Counted from the stretch's first letter, positions 1 to 13,590 are shown. The stretch is DNA of 64,000 nucleotides from Bettongia penicillata ogilbyi (GCA_023548195.1 JAJHZJ010000252.1:1247501-1311500), one strand, 5' to 3'. A program made the numbers and translations. The notes: generated by a model from the letters alone, not told the origin.

Positions 1-624
1 CAATGGAGCACCCTTTTCGAACTTCTCTTTCTTCTTCTTCTCCATGACATGAGTACGATGCCTCTGCTGCCGTCTTTCACTCCTACCTTTGACGATATTT
101 TGTTGGTTCCTTTTCGTTTTCCCAACCCTTAATAGTTGCTATTCTGAAGTTTTTATTCTCAGTACTTTATCCATCTCTCTCTCTACTTTCTGCTGGAGAA
201 GACTTGGATGTCTTTCATAATGAAAGCCATGTGAGTAATTGCCAAATACCTATTTCTGTAAGCTCCAACCTCTGCTCACTTGGTTGATTGTGTTTAAAAT
301 TTCAAACTCAATGTGCTGCTATCTCCAAAATTGATCTCATTAATTGGTCTCCCCCAACACCTTCCCTCACACTTGTTCCTTGATGTTTTGTCAGTAATTC
401 TGGTTAGAAACCTTGAAGTCATCTATGATTTCTTCATCAAAGTCTCTCCTTAGAAATATCTCTCAAAATCATCCATTTCTTTTCATTTTCATTGCCACAA
501 TGAAGTCCAGGTCTCCATCTTGTGCTTAAACTTAGGTCAACTCCCTAGACATTATTTTCCATTGCTCTCTGTTGCTTTCTCTTTTAAGGTTTATCTATTT
601 TCTGTCTTTTGTACATGCCATGTT

Positions 625-745
625 TTGCTGCCCATGTGACCTTGGCCAAATCACCTAGCCTCAGCAGGCTTGTTTGCATGTATAAGGGCATTGGACTAGA
701 TGGTATCTATGATATCTTCCAACTCTATTATTCTATGATTCTCGA
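625..745 (+). repeat. MIR SINE fragment
   Basis: MIR-core-like text: 'tgaccttggccaaatcac' followed by a 3' part with 'ggcattggactagatgg' and 'tattctatgatt'. Bases 1-624 are AT/pyrimidine-rich intergenic DNA in which I see no gene. Confidence 0.6.
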
Positions 746-1079
746 TTTTATTCCAAATCCAGAATTTTCACTACTTTTTTTGGCAAGATATTTATATGAA
801 TCCCTGTCTTTAAAGATCAATACATCAGATATTCTTAATAAATTTTGATCTATTTGCCAACATTATTAATGAAGATTGATAATTTTCACAAGTGGACATT
901 ATATATGCACATATATGTATATACAATGCCTAGGAAAGGAGAAAGGCAGGGTATTTTTTTGGGGGGGAGACCCTACCATCTCCACTAGGTAACATCCCTC
1001 TCCCCTTATCAGCTAAACTCCTAGAAAAAAACTGTCCTCACTGTCTCTAATTCCTCTTTTCTCACTCTCTTCTAAATCC

Positions 1080-2350
1080 TTTGCTTCCTGACTTCTGATC
1101 TCACATTCACCTGAAAATATCACCAGTTGCCAGTGATCACTCAATTGACAATTCTAATGGCGTTTTCTCAGGCTTCATACTTCTTGACCTTTCTGCAGTA
1201 TTTGACACTGATGACTACCCTGTCATTCTGGATATTCTTTCCTCTCTTGGTTCTCCTACTAGTCTGACCTTTCCTCGATCCCCTTTGTTGAACCTCCATC
1301 TACAGTATGCCTACTATCCTTCCCTCACTGTCATTTCTAACTTGGTGATTTTATCAGTTCCAATGGGTTCAATTATCATCTCTCTCCAGATGACACCCTA
1401 GCCCATATAGATCAAGTGCACACCAACTGCCTACTAGCTACTTCAAACTTAGACAGTTATCTCAAACACCACATCCAGAACAGGGCTTGTTGTTTCCCCC
1501 CCAAACACAAACCTCTTTCTGTTGAGGCATTACTGGCTGTTCAGTCTCTCAGGATAGAAACATCAGCATTATCTTGGACTCTTAGTTTCACCCCATGTGT
1601 CTGAGTTACCTACTCTTGCCAATTCCACCTCCATGAGATCTCTCGCATCTGAATCCTTCTTTCCATTCACACAACCCCACTCTAGGTCAAGCCTTTATCA
1701 CCTCTCACCATGCCTATTGCAATAGCTTAGTTTTTGGTTTTGCCGTTTCAAGACTTTCCTCACTCCAATTCATCCCCTGCCAGTTGTTGGAACGATCTTT
1801 CTAGGGTACAAATTTGGCCATGGCATTACCCTACTCAATAAACTCCAGTGTTTCTTTATTACCTCTAGAATCAAACAAAAACTCCTCTGGCATTTAACAT
1901 CCATCATACTCTGATGCTTCCCTACTTCTCCAGTCTTTTTCCACATTCCTTCCCTCCAAGGGCTCTTTGGTTCAGCCTTCTTGCTATTCCTGTCATACAA
2001 TGCTCTACTTCTATGTTTGTACCTTTGTACTGGATGTCTCCAGCCTGGACTGCTCCCTCTCCCAGAATTTCTGCTTTTCAAGGTCACCTGATCCAAGCTT
2101 TTCCTAGTTTCCCCAGTTGCTAGTGTCTTCTCCTCTTAATGTTACCATGTATCTACTTTGTGTCATCTATACAATATGTATACACATTCACATATACATG
2201 TGTACCCACATACATATAGTATGCACATGTATGTATGTTATATCCCCCATATAGAAGGCGCACTCCTTGAGGTCAGGGGCTGTTTTCCTTTTCTTTGTTT
2301 GGCACAGTGCCCGAGATAAAGTACTTAATAAATACTTGTTGATGGCTTTT
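1080..2350 (+). mobile_element. L2 LINE, degraded 3' half
   Basis: Plus-oriented L2 remnant. Translation in patches gives fragments of the reverse transcriptase region. The 3' half holds the typical 'caataaactccagtg' and 'tccttgaggtcaggggctg' blocks and ends with the L2 terminus 'cttaataaatacttgttga'. A TA/CA-rich microsatellite (2165-2240) sits inside. The short frames in it are shadows of the decayed ORF. Confidence 0.85.
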
Positions 2351-2559
2351 TTTACTTTTCCAGAACTCCCCAGCAGAATAGGGTTGCTCCTGTGACCTTT
2401 ATGATATCAGACCTACAAGAACAGGCAGTAAATTTTGGTGAGGGATGGGAGTGAAGACTGGGAAACGTGGACTTCTCTTGGCACACAATCAAAACTCAAA
2501 GCAAGGGCACCCCCTTTGAGAATCATTGGTATGGTGGGAAAAAACTCTGGATGAAATGA

Positions 2560-2660
2560 AGGACTTGGGGAAACAGCAAACTACTCCAGTATCTTTGCCA
2601 AGAAAACCCCAAATTGGATCACAGAGTCAAACATGACTGAAAGAACTGAACAATAACAAA
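2560..2660 (+). repeat. RTE-tailed marsupial SINE, 3' tail only
   Basis: Carries the tail block 'ctccagtatctttgccaag', 'aaaaccccaaattgg' and a final 'gactgaa...caataac', as in the complete copy at 3238-3476. Confidence 0.75.
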
Positions 2661-2671
2661 TACAAACTGTG

Positions 2672-2830
2672 AAAGGCTGCATGCTATTGTGATTAAAGAG
2701 CTAGCTTTTGAGTCCGGAAGACCTGGATTCAAGCCTGCCTCTGACACGTAGCTATCTAACCACAAGTAAGTTTAATGTCTTAGTGTCCTGAAGCAACTCC
2801 TTAAGACTATATAAAGAAGTTATTGATTAA
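2672..2830 (+). repeat. MIR-like SINE
   Basis: MIR core with 'gagtccggaagacctgg', 'attcaagcctgcctctgac' and a decayed tail. The stretch from 2831 to 3237 has a poly-A tract and no gene. Confidence 0.6.
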
Positions 2831-3237
2831 ATCACAGGTGCAGACAAAAAAAAAAGCAAGACTCTCCCAATAGAGGTTGTTTTTTAGTACTTTAATAAAT
2901 GCTTGTGACTAAACCAAATTGGTCTGTTCTCCATCTACCACAGCATTCTTGTTCTTCTAACAGCACTTATTTGCTCAATTCTTTCATCCATTTTCAGAAC
3001 CTATGCAAAGAAAATTATGTGTACACCAGGTACCAGTCAGATTAAAAGACCTAAGTTCTTGATGAGAAGCAAATCTACACATACAATTCTGCTCGACAGG
3101 AAAGATTAAACATAACACATGATATTCTTTGTCTAATCTATAAAAGAGACTAAAACTAGTATTTTTTTTTAATGTAGGTAGAAACAGATGCCAACAGTTG
3201 CTGGTCATAAGTGGCAAATATTTCCCAAGTACTACTT

Positions 3238-3476
3238 TTGAGGGGCAGCTAGATGACACAGAAGATAGAGCACGAGATCTAGAGACAGGAAGATCTGAGT
3301 TCAAATCTTGGTCTCAGATACTTACTAGCTATGTGGCCCTGGGCAAGTTGGTTAACCCTGCTTGCCTCGGTTTCCTCATCTATAAAATGAGTTGGAGAAG
3401 GAAATGGCAAACCACTCTAGTATCTTTGCCAAAAAACCCCAAATGGGGTCACAAAGAGTTAGACGCAACTGAACAT
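3238..3476 (+). repeat. Complete marsupial MIR-core SINE with RTE-like tail
   Basis: Head 'ggggcagctagatgacac', core 'agttcaaatcttgg', 'gtggccctgggcaagttgg', 'cctcatctataaaatgag', then tail 'atctttgccaaaaaacccc' and 'gttagacgcaactgaa'. This head-core-tail order is the main evidence for a marsupial genome. Confidence 0.9.
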
Positions 3477-3786
3477 TACTTTTGAACACATTACTCATTA
3501 TGTATCCCATGCCCTATCTTATGGCTCCTGGAGTCATGTTATATTCACCAGATTTTCCAAGATGATAGTGATGAGACATGAGTCTAACGACTGACTCAAC
3601 ATAGTCTATTAATCACTTGGGGAAGAATGATATCAGTAATTATGCATTTGCTTGCATTCTCTTCTTGTCCTGATTTTGGGTGGTGGTTGTAGGGGAGATG
3701 AGTAATCCAGTTAAGACTATGGTTTAAAATCTGTGGCTTCTAGTAAGATCACAACAGGTATTGAAAAAGTTACTTAATGATGAAAC

Positions 3787-4075
3787 TGGAGAACTTGGTA
3801 GAGCACACTTGTAACGCCCTACTACGAGGAAGGCTGAGGCCCCCTTGAGCTTAGGAATTCTGACCTATGACAGTAAGAAAGTTGATGGGGTTTGGTACAA
3901 AATCTGGCACCATTAGGTAAGCCCTGGGTGAGAGGTCACTAGGCTGACTAAGGAGGCTGGAAACAGAGCAAGTCAAAGCTCCCTGTGTCAATCAGTATTG
4001 GAAAGTATTCATGCCCCTGAATGGCTGCTGCCCTTCCAGCCCAGGAGAGAAAGCTCAGTCTCCAAAAAACTAAAA
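3787..4075 (+). pseudogene. 7SL (SRP) RNA retropseudogene
   Basis: Nearly full-length diverged copy of 7SL RNA in plus orientation. Matching blocks appear in order: 'aaggctgagg', 'ttgagcttaggaattctg', 'gactaaggaggctgg', 'gtcaaagctccctgtg' with 'atcagta' after it, 'tgaatggctgctgcc' and 'ccagcccagg', then a 3' A-rich run from about 4064. The central S-domain loop part is the most diverged. No Pol III promoter is evident, so it is most likely inactive. Confidence 0.85.
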
Positions 4076-4079
4076 ACCA

Positions 4080-5530
4080 GAGGTAGCAAAATAAGGTAAA
4101 CACTTAAATAACTACTTAGAAAGGAGGCCTACTTTCCTATATAAAGAAAGAGTAAGATAATTAATTTACTCTTTTGAAAAGTCATTACCCCAAGAAAGCA
4201 ATTACTCCATGGCTTTTATGCTTAAAAAATCTTAGTACATCGAAACCGATAGCCCTTTGACTACATATAAAATTAGATCTTCGTAAAATCCTTGCACAAT
4301 TAAAAATAACTAAATCTCAAATTTTTAATAACACATTGTAGGTTTCAGACACCATCTACAAATGACATTTAAAAGTTAATTTTCTTCTCAGTTTCATTAT
4401 AATTACAGTCTGATTTGGAAAGGACCCTAGAGACATCTTGTTTTCACTAAAGCATGAGCTCCCTTTTAGAGTCGGAAATGTCACAGGCCCTTCAGATGCC
4501 TAGTGAAGTCTCTGGATTCCTTTTCAGAATAGTTTAAAATAGTTGAGGGAAAAGTTAAATTTCAGTTAGAAGTTGGTGACAATAAAGATGCATTTCCCCC
4601 CAAGTTCATGGTCCTGAAAGCTGTTAAGAACCCCACCTCTCAGCAACTCTGGGCCCATCTTTTGCTTACATCCGTTTAGGAATGCTGAACTTTCTGCCTC
4701 CCAAAGCATAGCTACTTAAGGATTTCTTTCCCCCTATGATTCCAGCATTTTGCAGTTATTTCTTATACCAAGCAGAAAACCACTTCACTAAGATTATTAT
4801 TTCTTAATCTTGACTGATATTTTTTTAAGGGGAGAGGGGGCAAATAGGCAGCTTAATCCTTCTCCACAATAATCCTTCAAACAGATCTTTTGTATTCTTG
4901 CTCCTCCTCAGACTCTTATCATCATTTTCCATACTAAACATAGCATTTTAAAATATTAGTTCAAATAACCAATACAAATAATACAATTTCAAGTTCCTGG
5001 ACCATACTGTTCACATTCTCATTTGCTGATATTCCTTTCAAAAAGTGGCACCTAGAATGGAACAGAAGATGCCTTAGAAGGTTTCCTTGGCTGATACATG
5101 GAAATTTAGTTTTTGCTACAGAGCCTTTTAATTTCTTGGGAGCAATGACCAATTTTGAAAAGTTCAGAAATAAAAGTCAAGGGTTATGATACTGTTACAA
5201 TGAAAATGTCTTTATGTGACATACATCATTAAAAAAAAATCACATCCATAACCCCATTACTTTAGAGTACATACTGAACTTAAGTAAAACTCTGTACATT
5301 CATGGGAATACACATGTGACCCTAAAGTAACAAGACTGGCTTTCTGACAAGTTTTATGAATACTGATTATAATTCTAGCCCTACCAATGCATCTATAGAT
5401 ACATACCAATGATTTTTAGTGCAGATCCTTCCTGCTTACCTTTTCACCATTTCTCTGAAGGCCCTTCTATAAGACTGGTCAGTAGACAAAAAAAGACTGA
5501 TAATACTTTGCTTTGCTACTTGTTAGAAGT
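4080..5530. other. Intergenic, no feature recognised
   Basis: AT-rich sequence without a convincing ORF, RNA gene or clear repeat signature. Confidence 0.5.
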
Positions 5531-5534
5531 TTTG

Positions 5535-5690
5535 GTTGACAGGTAGAAGAAAGAGGTAGAAGTTCTGGGTTTGAATTCCAACTGTGCAACCTAGGACAAC
5601 TTATTTCTCACCATGGGCATCATTTGCTAAATACAGGAGCTAAACCAGATTATCTTTAAAGTTTCTCTCATACGCTATGATTCTATGAGA
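5535..5690 (+). repeat. MIR SINE
   Basis: Decayed MIR: 'gttctgggtttgaattcc', 'acctaggacaacttattt' and an end 'tacgctatgattctatgag'. Confidence 0.6.
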
Positions 5691-5729
5691 AAGTTCGAGG
5701 TTGGGGAAGAGGTTGAAACTATTACTTAA

Positions 5730-8330
5730 TAATGAGAGGTGGAGCCAAGACAGCAGCAGACTAACAGAAAGAAATACAGTGACATTCCACCTTTCTCCCT
5801 CAGCAACCTTCAAAACAAGCTGTATCTTGGTTGAAAATTTATCAAGCTGTATCTTGACTGGGAAATTGAGGTAACTCAGATCAACATAGGGAGAGGTTGG
5901 TGGATACTGGGGCAGGATTTGGTTAGAACCGGTCCAAAGAATTCCAGTGCCCCAGAACCATGCCTAAGAGCAGGATGAAGTCCATGCCAACATGGAGGGT
6001 GACATCTTGCAGGATATAGGAACAAGGATCAACTGGCAGCTCTGTCACCCACTCCCAGATCCAGCATACCATTTTGGGGTGAGAAGCAGCAGTAGTGGGC
6101 CCTAGCCTGTGTACCATGCAAGAAGTAAGTTCAGACGTAAGCAGGAGCAATGTGGCTTAGACCCCAGAAATGAAGCGAGGTCTCAATTCCACCTTCTGGT
6201 CCAAACTGAAGCTTGCAGATTAACCAGAGCAGAAATCCCATACCAAAGGGAAGACTATAGTTCTGTCACTCAAACTCAGCAGAACTTTGAGTCCAGCAGT
6301 AGTATACAATTACTTATTCAGACTGGGGGAATAGTGTTCAAACTTTGCCGAAGATCAGATTACTCTTCAGAGTAGGTTGCAGGTCCTTAACCTAAGCTGT
6401 CCTGGAAAGCCAAGAAAAACAACACTCAATGCCTCCAAGAAAGCAGCAACAGGACCAGCTGCTCTCTTTCCTCTAAGTGTGCAGAGCCTGATCCTAACAT
6501 AAAATCTCAACTCGGCAAGTAGGTTGGAAGGATGAGCAAACAAAAAAGAATTTCACTAATTTTTAGAAATAGCATCTATAAGCAAAACCTCAATAAAAAC
6601 ATGTCTCAGGCACAAATTCAACTAGAATTCCTGGAAGAGATGAAGTAATGGGTAAAATTGATTTTTATAAATAAAATAAGAGCACTGGAGGAAAAACGGG
6701 AAGAGAAATGATAGTGATGGAAGAAAGAACTGGAAAGGGAATTAACAGGCACAAAACCTTTCCCAAGCAACAAAACTCTCTGAAAATTAGAATGGACTAA
6801 ATAGAAGTTAGTGAAACTTCATGAGAACAAAATTCTGAGAAGTATCAAGACAAAATCACAGGACTGAAAAAAGATGAAGAAAATACATGTTATCATATAA
6901 AAATAGCTGATCTGGAAAATAAGATTGCAGAGAAAAAATTAAGAATCACTTGACTACCTAAAAAGTCATGACTGAAAAAAGAACCAACATATCACATTTC
7001 AAGAAACCATAAGAAAAATTGCCCAGATCTCTTAAAATCTGAGGCAAAATATGAATAGAAAGAATTCATCAGTTAGCTTCCGAAAGAAACCCCAAAAGGA
7101 GAACTTTCAGGAATATTATGATAAAAATCCAGCCAGAAAGAAAGAATTCAAGTATCAAAAGGCCGAAATCACAATCACACGTGATTACCCTTCAGAGGAG
7201 TAGATAACTTGGAATATGCTACTCTAGAAGGCAAAGAATATAGGGTTATAGCCGTTACAGTAATGGCTTACCCAGCAAAACTGAGTAAAATTGTATAGGT
7301 GAAAAACTGACTTTTAATGAAATGACTTTCAAGCATTCCCAGTGAAAGGACCTGAGTTGTGTAGGAACTATGAAGTTCAAATACAGGAATCGGGAGAAAC
7401 ACAACAAAACAAACACAAATTAACCATGATAAAGGACTACAAATGGATAAACTGCCTTACATTCTCTCATGGGAAAATGATGTGTCATCATCAGAGGTCA
7501 CAGAGGGAATCTAATTGGAAATAGGCCCAAGAGTGATTTCTACTGTCTTGATAATCTTAAGGGTGGAAAAAGGGAAGAAAAATGCACTGGGAGGGAGGGG
7601 ATAGAGAAGTAAAAGAGGGGCAATTAGTAGAGTGACAAGTGGACATTTACACAAACAAGGTGAAGAGGTGGGGGTGAGGAGTGATATCAACGCCACTCCC
7701 ACATCTGGCCTGGTCAAAGGAGGGAATTGTGTACACACACACACACACCTGGGTAAAGAAATACATTTTACTTAATAGAGAAATGAGGGAAAGGGGAGAA
7801 GGTAGGAGGAAAAGGGAACATTAATTAAGGGAGTAATGAGTCCTATGAAAACAACTCTAAGGTGGCACAAAATATTTTAAGTTCTTTTTGAGGTGGCAAG
7901 AAATGGAAACACTGGGGGGAATGGTTGAACAAGTTCTGTTACGTAAATGTCAAGTATGCTATTAAGTTAAAAGAAATAATGAAGAGCATGGTTTCATAAG
8001 AACCTGGGAAGATTTGTACAAATTCATACCTTGAACAGAACCACAAGAACAATTTATACAATTATAACAATATCATAAAGGCAAACATCTCTGAAAGACT
8101 GAGGAACTCTGATCAATGTTAGATCAACCACAATTCCATGGCCACTAATGAAACATTCCACCTCTTGAGAGGTGAAAGATTATAAAGTGCAGGATTACAC
8201 ATATGTATGTTTATGTGTATATACACAAGTATTGTTTTTCTTTCAGACATGGCTGTTTAATTTTGATTACACACATTTGTAGCAGGGTATGTTTTCCCTT
8301 CATTCTCAATTGGGGGGGGGAAGAGATAGG
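5730..8330 (+). mobile_element. HAL1-type (half-L1) LINE, decayed
   Basis: About 2.6 kb. The 5' end 'gaggtggagccaagacagc' resembles the usual HAL1/L1 start. A decayed ORF1-like, lysine/glutamate-rich middle (about 6550-7250) follows. The 3' UTR has 'accacaagaacaatttata', 'aactctgatcaatg', and ends in a G-run after 'cattctcaattgggggg'. No reverse transcriptase is visible, as expected for HAL1. A CA-repeat at 7734-7748 sits within. Confidence 0.75.
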
Positions 8331-8789
8331 ATGGATTGGTACTCATCAGAAATTTTTTTTTTAAATAGTGAATTTTGCGATTATCAATGGACTCCAAATG
8401 CTTATGTTACATACATGTTGTCATAGCTAATTAGAACTTGGCTATCTTTTTCCTAAGTTTTTATTTAAAAAAAACCAAACAAACCAAAAAACAACCAAAC
8501 ACCCCACTCAGGAGCTCCGACAGGACTAAAGGACAATGGAGACAAGTTTATGCTCTTACCTGGAGATCCACATCAACCCAGAGACCTGCACTGACATATA
8601 TTAACCTAAGTATTCTGATGCAATCTCTTTTCCATTTCAAACCTCTAGGTGAGGATCTAAAATAAACTGGAATCACACTGAATTCTAAGCTAAAATAAAC
8701 ATCCAAGATTTATTGGAAATCTATTTGTGCTTAGCATCATCCTCAAACAACTGCCTGATAGCTGTACCTAGTTGTTTCAGTCACATCTG

Positions 8790-9090
8790 ACTCTTTATGA
8801 CCAGTTTCAAACTCTCATCCAATCATCCTGCAAAACCTAGTGTGAATGCCACTTCATAAAGAAATCCTCCAATTTTGCTCTCCATTACATCCGTCCACGA
8901 GTGGTTTTCCTCTACCATTTCATAGCACTTTATGCCTCTTATCCACTTAGCATCTTCCTTTCTCTTGTGTCCATGCGTCTCCTTACCAGATTTGTAAGAG
9001 CAAGGACTGTGTTGTTTTTCATCTCTGTATCACTAGCACCTGGTATTGTGTCTTGCACAAAGTATTCAGTAAAGATGTTAAAAGAATGTT
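8790..9090 (+). repeat. L2-like LINE 3' end fragment
   Basis: Pyrimidine-rich 3' LINE text with 'gtaagagcaaggactgtg', 'tctctgtatcactagcacc' and 'cacaaagtattcagtaaa', as in L2 3' ends. Confidence 0.55.
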
Positions 9091-9249
9091 CTTTTCTTAG
9101 TAAAAATAATTTTAACTGTGCAACCTGGGGCGCTGTCGTTCCTATCAACTTCATCAACGCTTTTACAAAGGTAAAATCTTTATAAATACAGAATCTTGTT
9201 TTAATTTCTTGATACTTCTGCACTACTATGAATGACTGATTTTTATAGT

Positions 9250-9450
9250 ATTTTAAGATTTACAAAATGCCTTACCAACAATCCTGTGAGGTAGGGAGTA
9301 GAAATATTATTATTAAAAACCACACCAAAAAAAAAAAGGGGGGGGAGGGGGAACCTGAAGCTCACAGTGCTCATTACAGTATGTGAGAGTGGAAATTCAA
9401 CCTCTGAACTCCTAACTTCAAGTCTTGGGCTCTTTTCACTTTGTGACATA
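9250..9450 (-). repeat. MIR SINE, antisense
   Basis: Antisense MIR: 'caatcctgtgaggtaggga' and 'aacttcaagtcttgggctc', split by an A/G-rich insertion at about 9328-9352. It marks the right edge of the repeat-rich intergenic part. Confidence 0.65.
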
Positions 9451-10482
9451 CTGCCCCGGACGCTAGTAAGATTTAATTCTGTAACTTCAGAAAAAAATTA
9501 GATCTCACAGAAGTATAGCAGTATTAGAACGCCATTTTCACCAAAATAACAAGCACCACCTAAACCTTCAGAGACAAAATGATTTAAACAAGCTATGTAA
9601 ATATAGTCTTTAAACAGATTTTTATGCCTTAATGATAAAGGTAACAGATGGATAAGATCACCTTTAAAATGGAGATAAAATGTTCTACATATTTAGTTCA
9701 ATATCTTCAAGACTAATAACTATTTCAACACAAGCACTGTTCAAAGTATTCCTGTCTTTTCAGCACTTATAACCTCTTCAGAGTCTAAATGGGGTACAGT
9801 ACACATGCTCATAATAGCTAAACTTTGAAAGCACAACTTCAATACAGAAAAAATAATTTTTATCTCCAGATAGGATAAAACCTTTGGAAAGCATGGGGGT
9901 GGGGAGGGTAGGAGAATACATTTGAAAACATGGTGATGCCCACAATTTTCTTCAAAGATACTTCTCCAACCACCGTATATCTGCACCCACAGTTAATTGT
10001 TGAATGCCAGGTGGTAAAGTTCCTCTTGGTGAGCTAAACTAGTACCTGACCTACTACATACTTGTTTAAGAAAGAAGGTGGGATAGAATCTGATTTAAGG
10101 AATTGTCCAAACTCATTTATTTCAAAAGGGGTTGGTTGCCCCGTTCTTGGCAGTGCTCCAGTACAGGAATGTGACTTTACTGCTTAGTTCCTTGGCCTTG
10201 TGAAGAATTCAATGTCATTCTTGAGGTTTTTGTAAGCAGAAAAACAGAGCTTTTTAAAAGGGAATTTTTTTTTAACTTATGCAACACTTGATAAAGGGGA
10301 ATAACAACAAACTCCTCCCATTTTAATCCAGTCTTGAATGAAAATATAAGAGTTGTCTGCTCTTAAAACATCAACGATTACTAAGGAACATACAGCTTCT
10401 ATTTCATACACTTGAGATAACTACAAAGGCAGGTGCATCTTCAACCAAAACTGTCATTGTAGGATTTAATATGAACAAACCT

Positions 10483-10488
10483 TTTATT
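10483..10488 (-). promoter_or_regulatory. Candidate poly(A) signal AATAAA, distal choice
   Basis: Canonical hexamer on the gene strand followed within about 10 bases by a GT-rich stretch (GGTTTGTTC). It lies 7.7 kb after the stop, about 1 kb before the repeat-rich intergenic DNA starts. Confidence 0.35.
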
Positions 10489-12656
10489 GTGTAACGTGGA
10501 ACACATTTATACGTAGGGTTAGACTTGAGAGTAATCACACAGAGCAGTATTGCTTTATCAGTTATAGTCAATGGCTACTTTGGCTCCATGGGAACACCTG
10601 TTTCTCACAGCCCAGCCTTTTTTCCCTTAAGTGCTGAGGAAGCAACAACTGGAGTCTTGCTACACATTTTCTTTTTGAAGTAACCGAAACAGGAAAACTT
10701 GCAGTAGGTACAGAACACATCAAACTATTGTTACCAATAAGCAGAAGCAGCGGCTGCAGTGGGGTATGTGGCTTTCATGTTCTTCAGGGCAAGATGTCTA
10801 GATCATACCTCTACCTCCACTTCCCCCCACAAAGCACTGGTCACAAGCGACCAACCGCTGGAGCTAGAGAACAATGGCCCTGGTTTTCAGCATGCTTATT
10901 ATTTTCACATAAAGACCAAAAAAGGAGGTAAGGAAAAGCAAAAGGTACGTATTTTAATGTTAAAACAACACAACCCACATGAATGCTCCAACAAATTTGG
11001 CTCTTTAACCAAGGCCCAAATTAAATAACTAATGATGTATTTAAAAAATGGATTAATATATTACTTTAAGCAGCTAAAATCCCTTTTGAAATAAAATTCA
11101 GCATTTCATACTTAAATTTACATACCCGTAACTATTAAAAGAAAACCCAAAAAAATAAAACCCCCAAAATAACATCCTTGTTTCATTCATTTTTCTAATG
11201 TACTACCCAAATTAGGAGCAACATTTTTAACAAAACTCCATAAAGAACCAATCCTAGTGCCAAACTTTAGTACATGGTACCAGATTCAATACTTAGTAAC
11301 CACATATACGTCTTCCTTTGGTTTTAAATAAATATATATGTATATAGATATATATTTGTACACTTTCAGTTCATACCTGACATTTAAAAAAATATAAAAA
11401 TCCTAGAGTTGAACCAGCTTTCATATAGCAACTGAATGACTATCTTAGTTTTAAATCACCAATTTATAATTTCTCACAGTACATGATTACTTGCCCAGTA
11501 CACTTTGGTATAACAGGACTATATTCAAGAGTTTCAATGTGGATTATACATTAACAGTTAATTCTTAAAGGCACCTGATAACTAAAAAAAGTTGCCCTCG
11601 GTGGTTGATTGCTTCTATTTATTACCCATGTACCTTAAACCTTTCCAGATACAAATTCTATGAACAGGACTTTCTTTGAACCAAGGGAAACTGTTTCTTT
11701 CCATCCTGGTTATCTCATATCCTGCAAGTATTCCAAAGAAGGGCTATGCTTCCTCAGAACTGAAAACAAGGAATAAGAATTGTACATCCTTAATGAGCCC
11801 CTATTTTTATCTTGCTGAGTAAGGACACCCCTTTCAATGGCTGAATAGATCTTTGGCCTGGAGGCCTCACAAACCAAATTCCAAACTGTCATTTCTCAGT
11901 ATGAGTGGAGTACCTACGGATTTCTGTGAGAAACACATAATTAACTTAGGTAGCACTTGATGTTCAGAAACTAACACAGCATCAATTAGGAAACTTTGGT
12001 GGTTATTAGAAAGGCAAGGCAATTTTTAGTTTACTGGTAAATTTATGAATGTTTTTGGTTTTTATCAAAAATCTCAACTTCAGCAGGTATTGATTTTAAC
12101 CCAGATCTAAAGGTCTGAAGAGCACATAAGTTATTTTAAACCTTTTCCACATTGGTAGTTCCAGTTTTTGAAGTAAAGCAAGTTAGACTTCCAAAGAAAG
12201 AGACTGGGACTCTAAACAGGTCCCGAGAGATACTGTGCAAAATTATCTCAAGATGTTGATAATAATGTTTGCTTCAGAAACAGACAAGTGTAAGGAAAAA
12301 AATAAATCTATGTTTTAAATAATTGTTCTAAGTGGCCAAGTCTAAAAAGAGACTTCTAATTCTAGAAAAGCACAGAGCCTAAGAGTGAATTATTTCCCTC
12401 TCATGTTTTTCCTCTCCTCCCATCTCCCAAGTTTTAAAAATCTGCAAACAGGAACTATCAATCACCGCTAATGTCAAGAGTATATTCTTAGCATAAAGGA
12501 GCTCTAAGAAAATGGATCAAGACATGCTATTTCCTCTACATCAATTATCCATTTTTTAAAAAAGGCTACCAAGCTTCCTGAGTACTCTAAAGAACTTCTA
12601 TTCTCGCATTAGAGTGATGAAGTAAAGGCAATCAATTCTTAAAGGAACTCATGCAA

Positions 12657-12659
<3 letters not shown>

Positions 12660-12691
<32 letters not shown>
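12660..12691 (+). repeat. Poly-A run of about 32 bases
   Basis: Uninterrupted A tract (poly-T on the gene strand). No SINE body lies just 5' of it, so it is a simple repeat. Confidence 0.9.
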
Positions 12692-12694
<3 letters not shown>

Positions 12695-13434
12695 CTCTTT
12701 TCCCAAAGGTACCTGTGTTCCACAGTAAAAACATGAATTAAAAACAAAGTCATGAATAAAATTTTCAACTCTTAGTAGATGGTTCGCTTTTGGGGAGATT
12801 TGAGTATATGATGGTGGGGGAAGGCAAGGAAAAAGGGCAAAGTGGGAAGAAAACAGGAAACAGGTTATCCATTGTTCTTGTGTGTATTTGGGCTTTTCTC
12901 TGGCAGGAATGGATAGCCGGGGCAATAGAATACTTCTAATGAAACTTAAAAAATGTCAAAAAATTGGAGGGTTGGTTAAGTGTCTTAATGTGCTCAACAA
13001 GTACATTTGAACACAAAATGGAATCTTATAAAAACTGGTGGGGAACAGCAGTTAAACTTCAACTCGATTGTTAGGACCAGGGTAAAAATGCTGATGTATT
13101 CATTCAATTGGTAGAAAAAGTGTCAGGAAGGGAAAAATTCTTAAAGGCAGTGAAAAGTTCTGTCACTTAGCATCAAAAGTAGGCATTAATTAGGAAGAAT
13201 AAAGGAATCTTTAGTAGATTGATGCCTCTAAGGCCCTTTTAGTAGCAGAACTCAATGATTCTAAGAATATTAGCATTTACAAGGTATACACCATTAATAT
13301 GGGAAAAAAGTATACATATCTGTGGCTTTGGAAGAACCTAAAATTAACCTGTAGTGTTTTAATTTAACAAATGACAATATTTTAAAGGGCATAGTACTGC
13401 TACATTCAATTCTTACCTTTTGGATAAATTCTTT

Positions 13435-13590
13435 CAACCAGCCTGATATAGTGAAAAATGGGCAACCTTGGAATGGGGAAGTCCTTGATGGACTGTGTCC
13501 TGCCTGGATTCAAGTCCTGCCTTTGACATACTTACTAGCTTTGCAATCACGGGCAGATCACATAACCTCTCCATACATCCATGATTCTAA
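13435..13590 (+). repeat. MIR SINE within the 3' UTR block
   Basis: 'attcaagtcctgcctttgac' and 'cttactagctttgcaatcac' mark a decayed MIR. It is the only interspersed repeat I see between 9.46 and 18.2 kb. Confidence 0.6.

Noticed and set aside
3198..3485. 95-codon plus-strand frame
   Set aside because: It is the translation of a complete SINE.
10728..11028. Two overlapping plus-strand frames of 67 and 89 codons
   Set aside because: They lie antisense to the probable USP9X 3' UTR and have no family resemblance.
12660..12691. A-tail of a SINE or retrocopy
   Set aside because: No recognisable body sequence lies 5' of the A-run; treated as a simple repeat.
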